A stretch of 64,000 nucleotides of DNA from Myotis daubentonii (taxonomy: Eukaryota > Chordata > Mammalia > Chiroptera > Vespertilionidae): the NCBI RefSeq assembly GCF_963259705.1, contig NC_081842.1, positions 91,874,433 through 91,938,432 on the forward strand, given 5' to 3'. Both the position numbers and the translations under genes were made by a program. The notes beneath the pieces were generated by a model. The model was not told the origin of the DNA, did not search any database, and worked only from the letters and a program-made list of their open reading frames with translations. Positions 44,214 to 56,904 of this stretch are shown in pieces (the first letter of the stretch is position 1; each line of letters begins with the position of its first letter).

Positions 44214-46459
44214 ACACACCTAGCAGTCAAGAAGGACGGACTTTCCCAGGATGAGGATGGCGGGGGGCAGGGGAGGGGGGCGGGGTGGGGGTGGGGATAC
44301 TGGGCGATTTAGGAATTTCCTTGAAGTGAACATGCCCCTCACTGTGCCGCGGCCACAGCCAACGCCAACGCCAATGCTGCCTGGAAACATGGAAACATCC
44401 CTAAAGGGTTGATAGTAATAGTGTATCTGATTTTAAGAAAATGAGGGCAAGCTCTAAGCAATCTTTAAGTGATTATGGCTGGAGTCCTTGTGCTACAAAA
44501 GGGCTATGCACAGCAAAGGCTAAATTGTGTTGCATGAATATTCCATTTCTGCTTATAACAAATTTTAACTCTCAGGACCTTGTAGCAATTCAATACAAGT
44601 TGACTAGATGAAAAAAAAAAAAAAAAAGGACACAATTTAACTTTATAGTAATATGATTTTTAATGACTTTTCATGGAGACTTCCTAAACAAATACATAAG
44701 GCTAACAGTGATGTCATTAATAGAGCTATAATCTTCTCAGGGCACTTTATAATTAATAATTCTTTAAATAACTAACTCAAGAATCCAAATTTTTGAATAT
44801 TAATTCACAGGTTGAAATCATGACATTGTTGTATATTACCTGTTTCACAGCCGATCATTAACCTACCTGTCTTAGAAGTCAATCAACCTCCTTGTTGACT
44901 ATATACAAAGTTAAACTGGTCAATAGTCCTTAATGGTCATAGTTATTCTGCAGATTGCCCAGGAGATGTTTTCCAAGGGAATGGCTGAGCAAAACTAAGT
45001 TTCCTTAAAAGACTTATTTTTATTTGCAACCTTGTATAGCATTGCCAGTGGAAAACATTTGGATACAGATTATATACCCTTGGCAAGAGTAAGTAATCAA
45101 TAAGCATTACGTGTTCTATTGCTACTAATAATAGTACATTATTATCAGAAAGAGACCATCTGAAAGAAAATTTGTATTAAAAACATACCAATGCCATACC
45201 CTTTGGGTAAATTTTAAATTAGGATGAGAAGACAATTTCACTTTCTGTCTTAACTGACAGAGTATCTTTCAGATGTTTCAGACAGGGAAAGGATGTGGAT
45301 TTAAAGAAGATCCATGCTTTTAAATGTGTATATTATGTAAGGCATAATGTTGACATATTCTTATTCTTTTCATTTAAACTATAAGGTAAAATGAAAACCA
45401 TAATATCTGCCTGAGTAGGATTTAGGATGTATTCATAATGCAAAATGAGAAGTTATGGCTGTTCTCCTGCCCATCTTTCTCTCTTCAGTCTTAATCCTTG
45501 CTCCCACTTATATGGGGTAATAAACCCTCAATGCTAGATTGAGTTTGTTGTATAAATTTGTGTTCCACTTAAGGAAAAAGTGCCAGTGAAGCAAGTTGGA
45601 AGATTCAGAAGACAAAAACAAAACAGATAAACCAACCAACCAACCAACAAACAAACAAAACCCCACACAGAATATGTAGGTATATAACAGCACATATTCT
45701 GGAAGGGATGAGAAACTTTTGATCAGGGCACTTTCTCTATATCCTTCAGTGCTATTATGTAAGGTTGCTGCCTACTGTGTATACTCAAAGGCCCACTCAG
45801 GTTAAACAATTTACATTTTTACTCTTTTGTGCTTTGGGGTTTTCAAACCTCCTTTATATGTAATTTTCACAGTGTAAAAGTAAAATTAAATGTTTAACTT
45901 TTACTTGTACTTTCTATATATGAACTAAATCTTGAAATTTAAGTTTCTAGTTGTATACATTTTTTTTTTTTCAGTATCCACCTCTATTGTGAAAATCTGT
46001 AGCAATAAAATATTTAGGAACTTTTTCATGAGCTGTTTTAACACCATAAAGTTTTTATTTGCAAAGAGATTTTTATCTCCCATGAAATGGCACCTATCTT
46101 GATAGCTTAAAGGGATATTAGTGCTGTAGGTGCAATGTTCAATAACTAATGCCTTGGTATGGCATTACATTTAGCCTCTGGAAAAGATTTGGGGAAGTAT
46201 AAAAGAAAGTTGAATAAATTGAGAACTACCCAAAAGGGTTCTAGTTCATCCTTCAATTGGGATGCAACATAATCAGTTCACAAGAGAACACTGGACTACA
46301 AATTTACCACACACATGTTGTGTGTCATAAACTCAATTTGTTGAAAGGAAGGCTGTAAAATATTCCACTCTGATGCTCAAGAAAATCAAGTCTAGTATTC
46401 TCTTTTTATTTCTTGTAAATCGATGGAATGATCTATGTGACTCATTTAATATTTCACAT
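44214..46459. other. Intergenic stretch; short GC-rich island
   Basis: 44230-44400 is GC-rich (G-runs, then GCCGCGGCCACAGCCAACGCC) and stands out from its AT-rich surroundings, but no gene is seen attached to it. The rest holds nothing I recognise apart from homopolymer runs. Confidence 0.45.
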
Positions 46460-46476
46460 AAGACTATGATTGTTTC

Positions 46477-46687
46477 AGAGGCATGGGTACATGGAAGAGA
46501 TTGACAGATCCCAGAGGGGGGACTGGAAGAGATTAACCAAAGAACGTATATGCGCATATGCAGTCAGTGGACACAAAAAATGATGTGGTGAAGGCCTGGG
46601 GTGAGGTGAGGGCTGGGTGGATGGGGGCAAAATGGGGAACATCTGTAATAGTGTCAAAAATAAACAATAAACCAACAAATAAATAAA
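46477..46687 (+). mobile_element. 5'-truncated L1 3' end, plus strand
   Basis: It reads GGCCTGGGGTGAGGTGAGGG, GGGGCAAAATGGGGAACATC, TCTGTAATAGTGTCAAAAATAAAC and ends in an A-rich tail, matching L1 3' UTR on the plus strand. A perfect 17-bp target duplication AAGACTATGATTGTTTC encloses it (46460-46476 and 46688-46704). Confidence 0.9.
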
Positions 46688-46704
46688 AAGACTATGATTG
46701 TTTC

Positions 46705-47757
46705 TTCTACCTACAAGTACCTCCTTTGTACTTGAATCTAAATAGCAGAAGCAGCAGGAGTCTAAGGGAAATTATAGTCAAAGATGTGCTTCGAGAAAAA
46801 TCAATGACTACTTTGACTGGTCAGGTCAATTAAAACAGCCTGTGCGCACTGAAACGGCCTCACATCATTGAGGAGAGACCGGTGGTCTGGGGAGCATGAC
46901 TCCCAAAACATGTTGTAACAGTTGTTAATTTCGGGTTTCTTTTAAGTGAAGAGAAGTGAGATTTGGGCTACAGTTTTAACCCTCATTCAGGAATTAAAAT
47001 ATTGTGTTTCAGCCAGTAACTGAACTCACCAGTTATTTGACATTTTACAATCTATTATATTGCTCTTCAGTTTGCACTCAGACTGTGAAGCTCTTCATAT
47101 TTAATTGTTTTTCTTCATTTTAATAGCTGTATTTCTTTATATCCATTTAATTCAAAGGAAGTCTTGTCAGTGGGAGATAACAATTAAATCATTGCTAGTT
47201 AATCTTCATTCAATTTCAACACACTGATAGTCCAACCTAGATCTGATAAACTCCCATTGTCATAATTAAATATCCAAACAATCATATGAATTGTATCAAA
47301 TTCAAATTTACTATAGTTAGATGCTTAACTCCTTACCATCTTCTTAATTTCTCTTTTCATAATTGACAACTATTTGGTTTTTGAATTACTAGACATGATC
47401 TGAAAATTAATTTAATTTCTTTTTTAGAGGAAGAAGACAGCTCAATTTTTGAGATCCAATGTTACTTTTAGGAGCAAGAGCAAAATCAAACTAAACTCAA
47501 TTATATGTTATACATATTAAAGAAAATAATTTCTAAATATTTCAGTATAAAACCTGAATGTTCCATTCATGTTGATTCCATTCATTACTATTAATAACGA
47601 GATGATAAAATGTTATGTGATGTTTATCCAAAAGAGTGGTGATAAGACACAGCTCTTCCAAAGATTACTTTACTTGCTGCAAGGATAACAGTCAATTTGG
47701 TAAATGGGATGGACACCAATCACTGATTTTTCTCATCTCATCCTATTAATGTATCTA
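46705..47757. other. Intergenic stretch, nothing recognised
   Basis: No frame or repeat identified. Confidence 0.5.
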
Positions 47758-48160
47758 CTCGAGGTTCAGTGCACGAATTCATGCATGGGTGGGGTCCCTA
47801 GGCCTGGCCAGTGATCAGGGCTGAGCAGGGCCATCTTGACCAGTCCTGATCAGGGCCAGGCCAATTGGGGCCTGCCATCTGGGGAGAAGGGACAGGGAGA
47901 GGGGCCACTGGAGGCTGGCCGGTCGGCTGGGGGAGGGACTGGCGGAGGGCGGGGGGACCATGGGATGTTGGCCAGCTACGGGGAGGGACTGTGGGAGGTT
48001 GGTTGGCTGTGGGAGTTTGGCTGTGGGAGCGCGCTGACCACAAGGGGCAGCTCCTGTATTGAGCATCTGCCCCCTGGTGGTCAGTGTGCATCATAGTGAA
48101 TGATTGACCAGTCGTTCTGGTCATTTGGTCATAATGGTCACTTAGACTTTAATATATGTA
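47758..48160 (-). mobile_element. HeliBat-type Helitron, minus strand
   Basis: The minus-strand 3' end is the hairpin GCATGAATTCGTGCAC and CCTCGAG (CTAG changed to CGAG) at 47758. Inside are GGGGCAGATGCTCAATACAGG and CACTGACCACCAGGGGGCAG. The 5' end is near 48160 (ACATATATTAAAGTC). Confidence 0.8.
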
Positions 48161-48164
48161 AGTT

Positions 48165-48800
48165 TTTTATTCAACAGATATTTATTGAGACCTGCTATGC
48201 AGAGCACACCAGGCTCACGTGCCCTAACTTCCAGGCAGTGTTGCTACATTCTGCTCCCTGTGCACAGCTGCTTTGGGTCAGAGACAGCCTTCTTTGTCTT
48301 CATGTTTTGCATTCTTATAGTAAATAATCACCCAAAATGTATACAAGTAACATACAAACACATTATTGTAAACAAAACAATGCAGATAAAGTGAAGATTC
48401 CTCTTTACCTATCTAGCTCATTCTAGTCACAGTAATTGCTTGGGTGTGATCCTTTCAGAATTGATTCTCACTGTGTATATGTATATGATCTATGCATTCT
48501 GAAATATGTATCTATGAAGTTTGGGTATTTTAAATTTTATACAGCTCAGAACATAATGCATGTGTTATATAGCTTCTTTTCCCACTTAATGAGTCTTCTA
48601 GATCTTCCCATATCTGTATGTAGAAATCTAACAAATTCTCATTTGCTTTAGAATATTCTATGTGTGAATACTTCATGATTTAGTTTCTCTTTCTGATGAG
48701 CATTTGGGTTAGTTCCTAAAGTTTTCCTATTTCCAACAGTGCTCCATTGGATAGTCAGCATTTTTCTGGAATAAGTACTTAGAAGTAAACTCTCTGGGTG
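48165..48800 (-). repeat. Ancient LINE remnants (L2-like, then old L1/HAL1-like)
   Basis: 48165-48215 (TTCAACAGATATTTATTGAGACCTGCTATG) is typical of L2-age repeats. 48430-48800 contains antisense phrases of old L1/HAL1 3' sequence (TTGGGTGTGATCC, TAGATCTTCCCATATC, TGATGAGCATTTGGGTTAG, CAACAGTGCTCCATTGGATAG). Tentative. Confidence 0.45.
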
Positions 48801-50627
48801 GGAGGATAGCTCATTTCTAAACTCCATACACATTGCCCAGCACCAAGCCTGGATCCATTCAAGCTCTTGACCTGCACATCTCTTTGAAATTGTGCTCATT
48901 CAACTCCGAAAAGTGACCTCATTTGTTCTTTCTGTTAGGCTATGGGAAAGTTAATCTTGAGGGCAGGGTAGCACCTCTCTCTTGGGTGTTTGGTAGGCAT
49001 CCTAAGCATCTGGTTGGAGCAAGCACAAGTGCTAGATATGTAATCTCTTTTGAACCACAGACCCACATGAAAGGAACCAAAGCTTATTGTTCTTTCCCTG
49101 ACTTTGAGTGCCATGCACTTTGGTACTGCCTTTATTTCTTTTCTTTTTTCATTTCATCCCCTGTAAAACCCAGAATCTGCTTGAGTATAGAGCAAGGTAT
49201 TTTCTACTATTAAATCGGGAATAATCAAATTAGAAAGAACACACCTGAGGAGAATGGTTGATTGTTTTTAGAGTCTCTTTGTTGAGGTTACCCTTTCACA
49301 CTCCTTGAAATAATGAGTAAGTTATATCTAAAATTAGCCTAAACCAGGTGCTAATTGCTAGTAGGCTGTTTAATCAAACATATGAGCTAAATAGTTACTC
49401 TTTATCATTTGGATTTTTGCTGGGGGGAAAAAGGCCCAAAATATTGATAAATATCGGAATCTCACAATGTGGTAGAGACCTGCTATGCCTTCACCAAATT
49501 ATTGCATGTTACTTCTGTAAAAACAAAGAAACCATGTTTCCCATAGTCACATTTAGGTAGAGCTGCAGGACAAACTCTAATCAATGGAATATGGTTTGAA
49601 GTTATCTCCATCTCTCTTTAGATGTCTGAAGTAAAAGAATCTAGTGAAGGTCACTGAGGTCCTTGGATGATGAACCCCTTAAAGCCTGATCTCTGAATCA
49701 GTTTGTAAATCCAAATAGTTCAGTGTATGATTCTTCATTACTATTACCAGAATCACAGATGTGTTCTTTCCAATGTCATTCCTTATAAGCAGTCTATAGT
49801 TAAAAGGTTTAAATATCAAAAACAAAGTCAATGTCCATACACACTTACATAAACCAAAGAACTAATATTATATGCTTATGCAGAATTTGAAAATTCTTGA
49901 GCAATTGAAATCTTAGATATCCATTTATTGTACCTCAGTCACGAATGAAGAGATACGTAATATTCTTCTTCTTGTTATTTACATATGACTTAATGTTAGA
50001 AGTTATTTCAGGGGTAGACCATTCAGAACTCACAACCTGTAACTTCCCCAACTTGCTTAATACTCTACTAAGTGCCTGATTTTCATTCTTCTTTGAGTTT
50101 CATACCCAGGCCACAGAACTATAATTAGGGAGGAACAACTGGTACTCTGCCAAAGTTCACCCAAATTTAGACAATGAAAACAATAATTTCAAAGAGTTAG
50201 CACCTACTTAGCAAGAGTGATTAGCTAAAATAGAAGTTACCAGATGGCACACATGGTTAATAACATCCATCTGTGAGGCACATCATGAATAACAAAGTTG
50301 ATTTGAGGGTACATTTAATGCTGTTTACACCAAATATTAAAATATATTTTTACACCTCCATTTGGATATGCTCTCTTTTGGTTGTATTGCACACTTGTTT
50401 CTAAAGCCTAAGCATAGAAATATATGTTCATGTTCTTAGTGGTGGGAGGAACAAAATATTCTAAGACATGTGGAAAGAGAGAAACTATCTTTTTACAGCC
50501 CACATTGCCTTGCCTTGTCCCTTTACTCATACTAATAAATAATGGAAATAAATTCCAATAAATAAGTTTTTTAAAAAACCAGGAAGAGGTACAGCTGGAT
50601 AAATAGAAAGATGAAAGATAGCCATAG
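48801..50627. other. Intergenic stretch, nothing recognised
   Basis: No exon or repeat named. Confidence 0.5.
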
Positions 50628-50632
50628 TGATA

Positions 50633-50792
50633 CAGATATACTTCGGTGATATTGAGAGTTCAACTCCAGAACACTGCAATATAATGAGCATTGCAATAAA
50701 ATGAGTCATAATTATTTTGCTGCTCTTGCCTTCAATTTGTAAAAAACACATCTGTGAAATGCAATAAACAAAGCACAATAAAATGAATAATG
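50633..50792 (+). repeat. Tigger-type DNA transposon remnant
   Basis: ATACAGATATACTTCGGTGATATTGAGAG, GAACACTGCAATATAATGAGC, then CATCTGTGAAATGCAATAAACAAAGCACAATAAAATGA follow the two ends of a Tigger (Tc/mariner) MITE. Confidence 0.65.
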
Positions 50793-50884
50793 TCTATATA
50801 GATAAATGATCCAACACATAATATTGAAGCATCCAGATGAGATATTCTGGATTGTAAAACATGTAATTGTGAGAATACTATGGG

Positions 50885-51066
50885 TAGGAAATGCTTGAGA
50901 TTTACAGCTAGATTATGTAGGTTCAAAACTCATTTCCATTTCTTACCACATGTGTGACTTAGATAAGCAAGTTAACTTCCTGCGGCTAAATTACTTCATC
51001 TTACCCACCTAGAAAGGGGATGATGGCAATTATACTACCTACCCATGAGGGCAGTTGGGAAATACA
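50885..51066 (+). repeat. MIR-type SINE
   Basis: GCTAGATTATGTAGGTTCAAA, CATGTGTGACTTAGATAAGC, AGTTAACTTCC, TTACTTCATCTTACCCACCTAG, GGATGATGGCAATTATACTACC match the MIR order. Confidence 0.7.
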
Positions 51067-51130
51067 AATAGGCTATTATCAAGGCAGTCAGAGAATATAT
51101 TTTCGAATCTAATAAGCATCCTACAGGTTT

Positions 51131-51349
51131 TTTTAAAAATATATTTTATTGATTTTTTTACAGAGAGGAAGGGAGAGGGATAGAGAGTTAGAAACATCGA
51201 TGAGAGAGAAACATTGATCGGCTGCCTCCTGCACACCCCTTACTGGGAATGTGCCTGCAACCATGGTACATGCCCTTGACCGGAATCAAACCTGGGACCC
51301 TTCAGTACACAAGCCAACGCTCTATCCACTGAGCCAAACCAGTCAGGGC
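51131..51349 (-). mobile_element. Ves SINE, minus strand
   Basis: Full-length, with perfect 14-bp target duplications CATCCTACAGGTTT (51117-51130 and 51350-51363). Confidence 0.95.
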
Positions 51350-51496
51350 CATCCTACAGGTTTCACTAATTTTTGTGATTGTTTTCTTTTGCCTATTTCT
51401 ATTTAAATAGAATAGTTGGCTTGTGTGAACTTTGTAATATTTTCTCACACAGTGTAAGAGGTTAATGCTAACTTTTAAAAGCATTTTATCATAACA

Positions 51497-51859
51497 CTAA
51501 AGGCCCGGTGCATGAAGTCTGTGCATGGGGTGGGGGGGTCCCCTCAGCCCAGCCTGCACCCTCTCACAATTGGGACCCTTTGGGGGATGTCTGACGGGCC
51601 TAAACTGGCAGTCGGACTTCCCTCTCGCAATCCAGGACCACTGGCTCCTAACCACTCTGCCTGCTTGCCTGATCGCCCCTAACCACCTGCTGCCTGGCTG
51701 ATCGCCCCTAATTGTTCACCTTCCTGCCAGATTGCCCCTAACTGCCTCTGCCTCGGCCCCCACCATGGCAGCTTCATCTGGAAGGACGTCCAGAATGATG
51801 TCCAGAAGGTTGTTTGACTGTCTGGTCTAATTAGCAAATTATGCTTTTATAATTATAGA
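51497..51859 (-). mobile_element. HeliBat-type Helitron, minus strand
   Basis: The 3' hairpin region and CCTTTAG at 51497 (A before), 5' TCTATAATTATAAAAGC at 51859 (T after). Internal tandem units around TGCCTGATCGCCCCTAACCA resemble those at 40930-41080 in reverse. Confidence 0.85.
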
Positions 51860-52360
51860 TACAATGCATTAGCATGTAATAACCTAGTGCAAATTTGTAG
51901 GAAAATATAATTTGAGCCATTATCCAAGTGAAACAAACTTGGAGACTATGAAATATATAAGCACATCTATAATAGAGATACTTATCTATTTTTTTAACCT
52001 GCCAGGGATCTAAGCTATATCCCCTGTCCCTAGAGCTCATTTGATATTTTTTTCCTGCAGAAGTGATGAAAGGTGAAGGATACTTAGGTGAATTGCCAGA
52101 GGCCTCCTTCAGGTTTCCAGAACATTCTGAACTTGTGATAAATCCAGAAATATCAATACTACTTGTTTTCAACTAGAGGATATCACCACTACCATAACAA
52201 ACCCTCAGACTGAATGTGCATGTGGTGGGTAACTTTTTAAAAGTTTGGAAGGCTTGGATATTTATCCTCAGTTAACTAAAAAAATATAAAATAAATTTAA
52301 AAAGCAACTAGAACAAGACATAATATATTCATTGGATTTAAATATAATTAAAAATATTTA
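51860..52360. other. Spacer, nothing recognised
   Basis: AT-rich DNA with no identified feature. Confidence 0.5.
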
Positions 52361-52548
52361 GCCCTGCCAGTGTGGCTCATGCACTAAGAAGCCACTGTTT
52401 CCATTCCTGAACAGGAGTTGTGGGCTCGATCCCCAGCAGGGGGCATGCAAGAGGCAACCAATGGCTGTCTATGCTTCCCGCTCATGGATGTATCTATCTC
52501 TCCTTGTCACTCCCTTTCTCTCTAAAAAAATCAATGAAAGCATATTTT
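52361..52548 (+). mobile_element. Ves-type SINE, diverged
   Basis: Head GCCCTGCCAGTGTGGCTCAT, TTGTGGGCTCGATCCCCAGC, GCAAGAGGCAACCAATGGC, CTCATGGATGTATCTATCTC and an A-rich end. AAAATATTT-like sequence on both sides is compatible with a target duplication. Confidence 0.8.
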
Positions 52549-53047
52549 AAAACATAAAAATATTTTAGGATAATATTTATCTTTTAGTGGAAAATCATCT
52601 TCTGGAAATCATTTTTTGATAACATCTCTATTTGCCTATAAATAAATTAAAGTCATTATTTTTATTTTTCATGTAAAATAACATATTTTGAACTTTGAAT
52701 TTTATGGTTTTCAATAAATGCCTGATGCACAGTACAAAGAGAAAAAAAAGATTCTCTCTCCTTTTTTTTTTAATTTTATTGCTTACAGTCTTACAAAGGG
52801 TATTACATATGTGTCCCTCCCCCCCCCCCCCCCGGCCCTTGACAATCCCCTGGCCTCCCCTACCCCCCAGTGTCTTATGTCCATTGGTTATGCTTATATG
52901 CATGCATACAAGTCCTTTGGTTGATCTCTTACCCCCCTCCCGCCTGCCCCCCGCCCCTCCCCGGTCTTCCCACTGCAGTTTGACAATCTGTTTGAGGCTG
53001 CTATGCTTCTGTATCTATTATTGTTCAAAAGTTTATAATGGTCTCTA

Positions 53048-56000
53048 TTATCCATGAATGAGTGAGATCATGTGGTATTTTTCCTTCATTGACTGGCTTA
53101 TTTCACTTAGCATAATGCTCTCCAGTTCCATCCATGCCGTTGCAAATGGTAAGAGTTCCTTCTTTTTTACAGCAGCATAGTATTCCATCGTGTAGATGTA
53201 CCACAGTTTTCTAATCCATTCATCTACTGATGGGCACTTAGGCTGTTTCCAGATCTTAGCTATGGTGAATTGAACATATGGGTGTATATATCCTTTCTGA
53301 TTGGTGTTTCTGGTTTCTTGGGATATATTCCTAGAAGTGGGATACAGGGTCAAATGGGAGTTCCATTTGTAGTTTTTTGAGGAAAGTCCATACTGTCTTC
53401 CATAGTGGCTGCACCAGTCTGCATTCCCACCAGCAGTGCACGAGTGTTCCTTCTTCTCCACATCCTCTCCAGCACTTGTCGTTTGTTGATTTGTTGATGA
53501 TAGCCAGACTGACAGGTGTGAGATGGTACCTCATTGTTGTTTTGATTTGCATCTCTCGGATGATTAGTGACTTTGAGCATGTTTTCATATGTCTCTTGGC
53601 TTTCTGAATGTCCTCTTTTGAAAGGTGTCTATTTAGGTCCTTTGCCCATTTTTTGATTGGATTGTTTATCTTCCTTTTGTTAAGTTGTATGAGTTCCCTA
53701 TAAATTTTGGAGATTAGGCCCTTATCAGATATGACATTGGCAAATATGTTTTCCCATGCAGTGGGTTTTCTCTTTGTTTTGTTGATGGTTTCTTTTGCTG
53801 TGCAGAAGCTTTTTATTTTGATGTAGTCCAATTTGTTCATTTTCTCTTTAGGTTCAAGTGCCCTAGGAGCTGTATCAGTGAAGAAATTGCTCCGGCATAT
53901 GTCTGAGATTTTGTTGCCTTTGGCTTCTTCTAGAATTTTTATGATTTCCTGTCGTACATTTAAGTCCTTTATCCATTTTGAGTTTCTTTTTGTGTATGGT
54001 GTAAGTTGGTGATCTAGTTTCATTTTCTTGCATATATCTGTCCAATTTTCCAAACACCATTTATTGAAGAGACTATCTTGGCTCCATTGTATGTTCTTGC
54101 CTCCTTTGTCAAATATTAATTGAGCATATTGGTTCGGGCCGATTTCTGGGCTCTCTATTCTATTCCATTGATCTATATGCCTGTTCTTGTGCCAGTACCA
54201 GGCAGTTTTGAGAACAGTGGCTTTGTAATACATCTTGATATCTGGCATTGAGATCCCACCTACTTTGTTCTTTCTCAGGATTGCTGCAGCTATTCGGGGT
54301 CTTTTTTTATTCCAGATGAATTTTTGGAGAGTTCATTCTAGATTTATGATGTATGCCATTGGTATTTTAATGGGAAGTGCGTTGAATTTATAGATTGCTT
54401 TGGGTAGTATGGACATTTTAATGATGTTGATTCTACCAATCCATGAACACGGTATGTTCTTCCATCTGTTTATGTCTTCCTCTATCTCTTTTTTCAACAT
54501 CCTGTAGTTTTCTGAGTAGAGTATTTTACCTCTTTAGTTAAGTTTATTCCTAGGTAGCTTAATTTTTTTGGTGCGATGGTGAATGGGATTGTTTTTATAA
54601 TCTCTCTTTCTGAAAGTTCACTATTGGTGTATAGAAATGCCTCAGATTTCTTGGGGTTAATTTTGTATCCTGCTACATTGCCAAATTCATGTATTAAGTC
54701 TAGTATCTTTTTGATGGAGTCTCTAGGGTTTTGTATGTATAATATCATGTCCTCTGCAAATAAGGACAGTTTTACTTCCTCTTTTCCAATTTGGATGCCT
54801 TTTATTTCTTCTTCTTGCCTAATTGCAATGGCTAATACTTCCAGTACTATGTCGAACAGGAGTGGTGAGAAGGGGCATCCCTGTCTTGTTCCTGTTCTTA
54901 GGGGAAATGGTGTTAGTTTTTGTCCATTGAGTATGATGTTGGCTGTGGGCCTGTCATATATGGCTTTTATTATGTTGAGGTATGATCCTTCTACTCCCGC
55001 CTTGCTGAGAGTTTTTATCAAAAATGGGTGTTGAATTTTGTCAAATGCTTTTTCTGCATCAATTGATATGACCATGTGGTTTTCTTCTTTCAATTTGTTT
55101 ATGTGATGTGTCACATTAATTGATTTGTAGATATTGTACCATTCTTGCATCCCTGGGATAAATCCTACTTGGTCATGGTGTATGATCTTTCTGATGTACT
55201 GCTCGAACCGATTTGCTAAGATTTTGTTGAGCATTTTGGCATCTATGTTCATGAGGGATATTGGCCTGTAATTCTCTTTCATTGTGTTGTCTTTACCTGG
55301 TTTTGGTATTAGGGTGATGCTGGCTTCATAGAATGAGCTTGGAAGTGTTCCTTCCTCTTGAATATTTTGACATAGTCTGAGGAGGATAGGTTTTAGTTCT
55401 TCCTTGAATGTTTGGTAAAACTCCCCTGTGAAGCCATCTGGTCCTGGGCTTTTGTTTGCTGGAAGCTTTTTGATGACTGCTTCAATTTCTTCCATAGTTA
55501 TTGGCCTAGTGAGATTTTTGAATTCTTCCTGATTGAGTTTTGGAATGTTGTATTTTTCTAGGAATTTGTCCATTTCCTCCAGGTTGTCTAGTTTGTTGGA
55601 GTAGAGCTGTCCATAGTATTTTTTAACAATCATTTGTATTTCTGTGGGGTCTGTTGTTATTTCGCCTCTATCGTTTCTGATTTTGTTTATTTGGGTCCTC
55701 TCTCTTTGCTTCTTGGTGAGTCTGGATAGAGGTTTGTCAATTTTGTTTATCGTTTCAAAGAACCAGCTCTTGGTTTCATTGATTTTCTGTATTGTTTTTT
55801 TGGTCTCTATGTCATTTATTTCTGCTCTAATCTTTATTATCTCCTTCCTTCTGCTCACTCTGGGGTTTTCTTGTTGCTCTCTTTCTAATTCTTTGAGTTC
55901 TAGAGTTAGATGATTTACTACCATTTTTTCTTGTTTGTTGAGATAGGCCTGTAGAGCTATAAACTTCCCTCTCAGGACTGCTTTCAATGTGTCCCATAGG

Positions 56001-56855
56001 TTTTGGATTGTTGTGTTTTCATTGTCATTAGTTTCCAGGATGTTTTTGATTTCTTCTTTGATCTCATTGTTAACCCAATCAATATTTAATAACATGCTAT
56101 TCAACTTCCAAGTGTTTGAGTATTTGGGGTTGTTTTTATTTAGTTTATTTCTAATATTATGCCATCGTGGTCTGAGAAGATGCTTTTTATGATTTCAATC
56201 TTCTTGAATTTGGGGAGACTTCGCTTGTGACACAATATGTGGTCTATTTTTGAATATGTCCCATGAGCATCAGAGTGGAATGTATATTCCATGGCTTTGG
56301 GGTGAAGTGTTCTGAAGATGTCTAGTAAGTCCATGTGATCTAGTGAGTCATTTAGGAATGCTGTTTCTTTGCTGATTGTTTGTCTAGAGGACTTATCCAG
56401 TGATGTCAGTGGTGTATTAAAGTCCCCTACTATGATTGTATTGTTGTCTATCTCTCCTTTGATATCTTCCAGGAGTTTTTTTTATGAATTTGGGTGCTCC
56501 TGCATTGGGTGCATATATGTTTACCAGAGTTATATCTTCTTGTTGTATTGATCCCTTTAGTATTATGAAGTGGCCTTTCTTATCTCTTGTTATGGCCTTC
56601 ACTTTGAGGTCTATTTTGTCTGATATAAGTATTGCTACCCCAGCTTTCTTTTCCTTTCCATTTGCCTGAAAGATATTTTTCCATCCCTTCACTTTCAGTC
56701 TGTGTGAGTCCCTTCTAATGAGGTGGGTCTCTTGTAGACAGCAGATGTATGGGTCATGTTTTTTTAATCCATTCAGCCACTCGATGTCTTTTGGTTAGAG
56801 TATTTAGTCTGTTTACGTTTAAAGTTATTATTGAAAGGTACTTGTTTGTAGCCAC
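53048..56855 (-). pseudogene. L1 ORF2 (endonuclease, reverse transcriptase, Cys-rich), broken
   Basis: The endonuclease begins near 56855 (ITLNVNRLN) and ends with the SDHDG motif near 56165. One-base additions in A-runs near 56765 and 56475 and a further shift near 56148 break it. The reverse transcriptase lies in a 536-codon open block, 54494-56104, with [62 protein letters not shown] and LFAEDM. The last replaces the catalytic F/YADD (GAG at 54752-54754). A shift near 54520 and a TGA near 54335 follow. The C-terminal block 53331-54248 keeps the [18 protein letters not shown] zinc-knuckle-like motif. A shift near 53340 leads to the final segment ending at 53048. Confidence 0.95.
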
Positions 56856-56904
56856 TTCTTTTTTTGTGTGGCTGTTTTCTTTCTGAGCTTTTTATTTCTT
56901 CGTT

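Noticed and set aside
52628..52903. Minus-strand 91-codon frame across the L1 3' boundary
   Set aside because: It crosses the poly-A tail and G-rich 3' UTR of the L1.
53377..53607. Plus-strand 76-codon frame opposite the end of L1 ORF2
   Set aside because: Antisense of ORF2, with no independent support.
54576..55034. Plus-strand frames opposite L1 ORF2 (also 55644-55913, 57224-57697)
   Set aside because: Shadow frames of the minus-strand L1 coding sequence; hydrophobic by mirror composition only.
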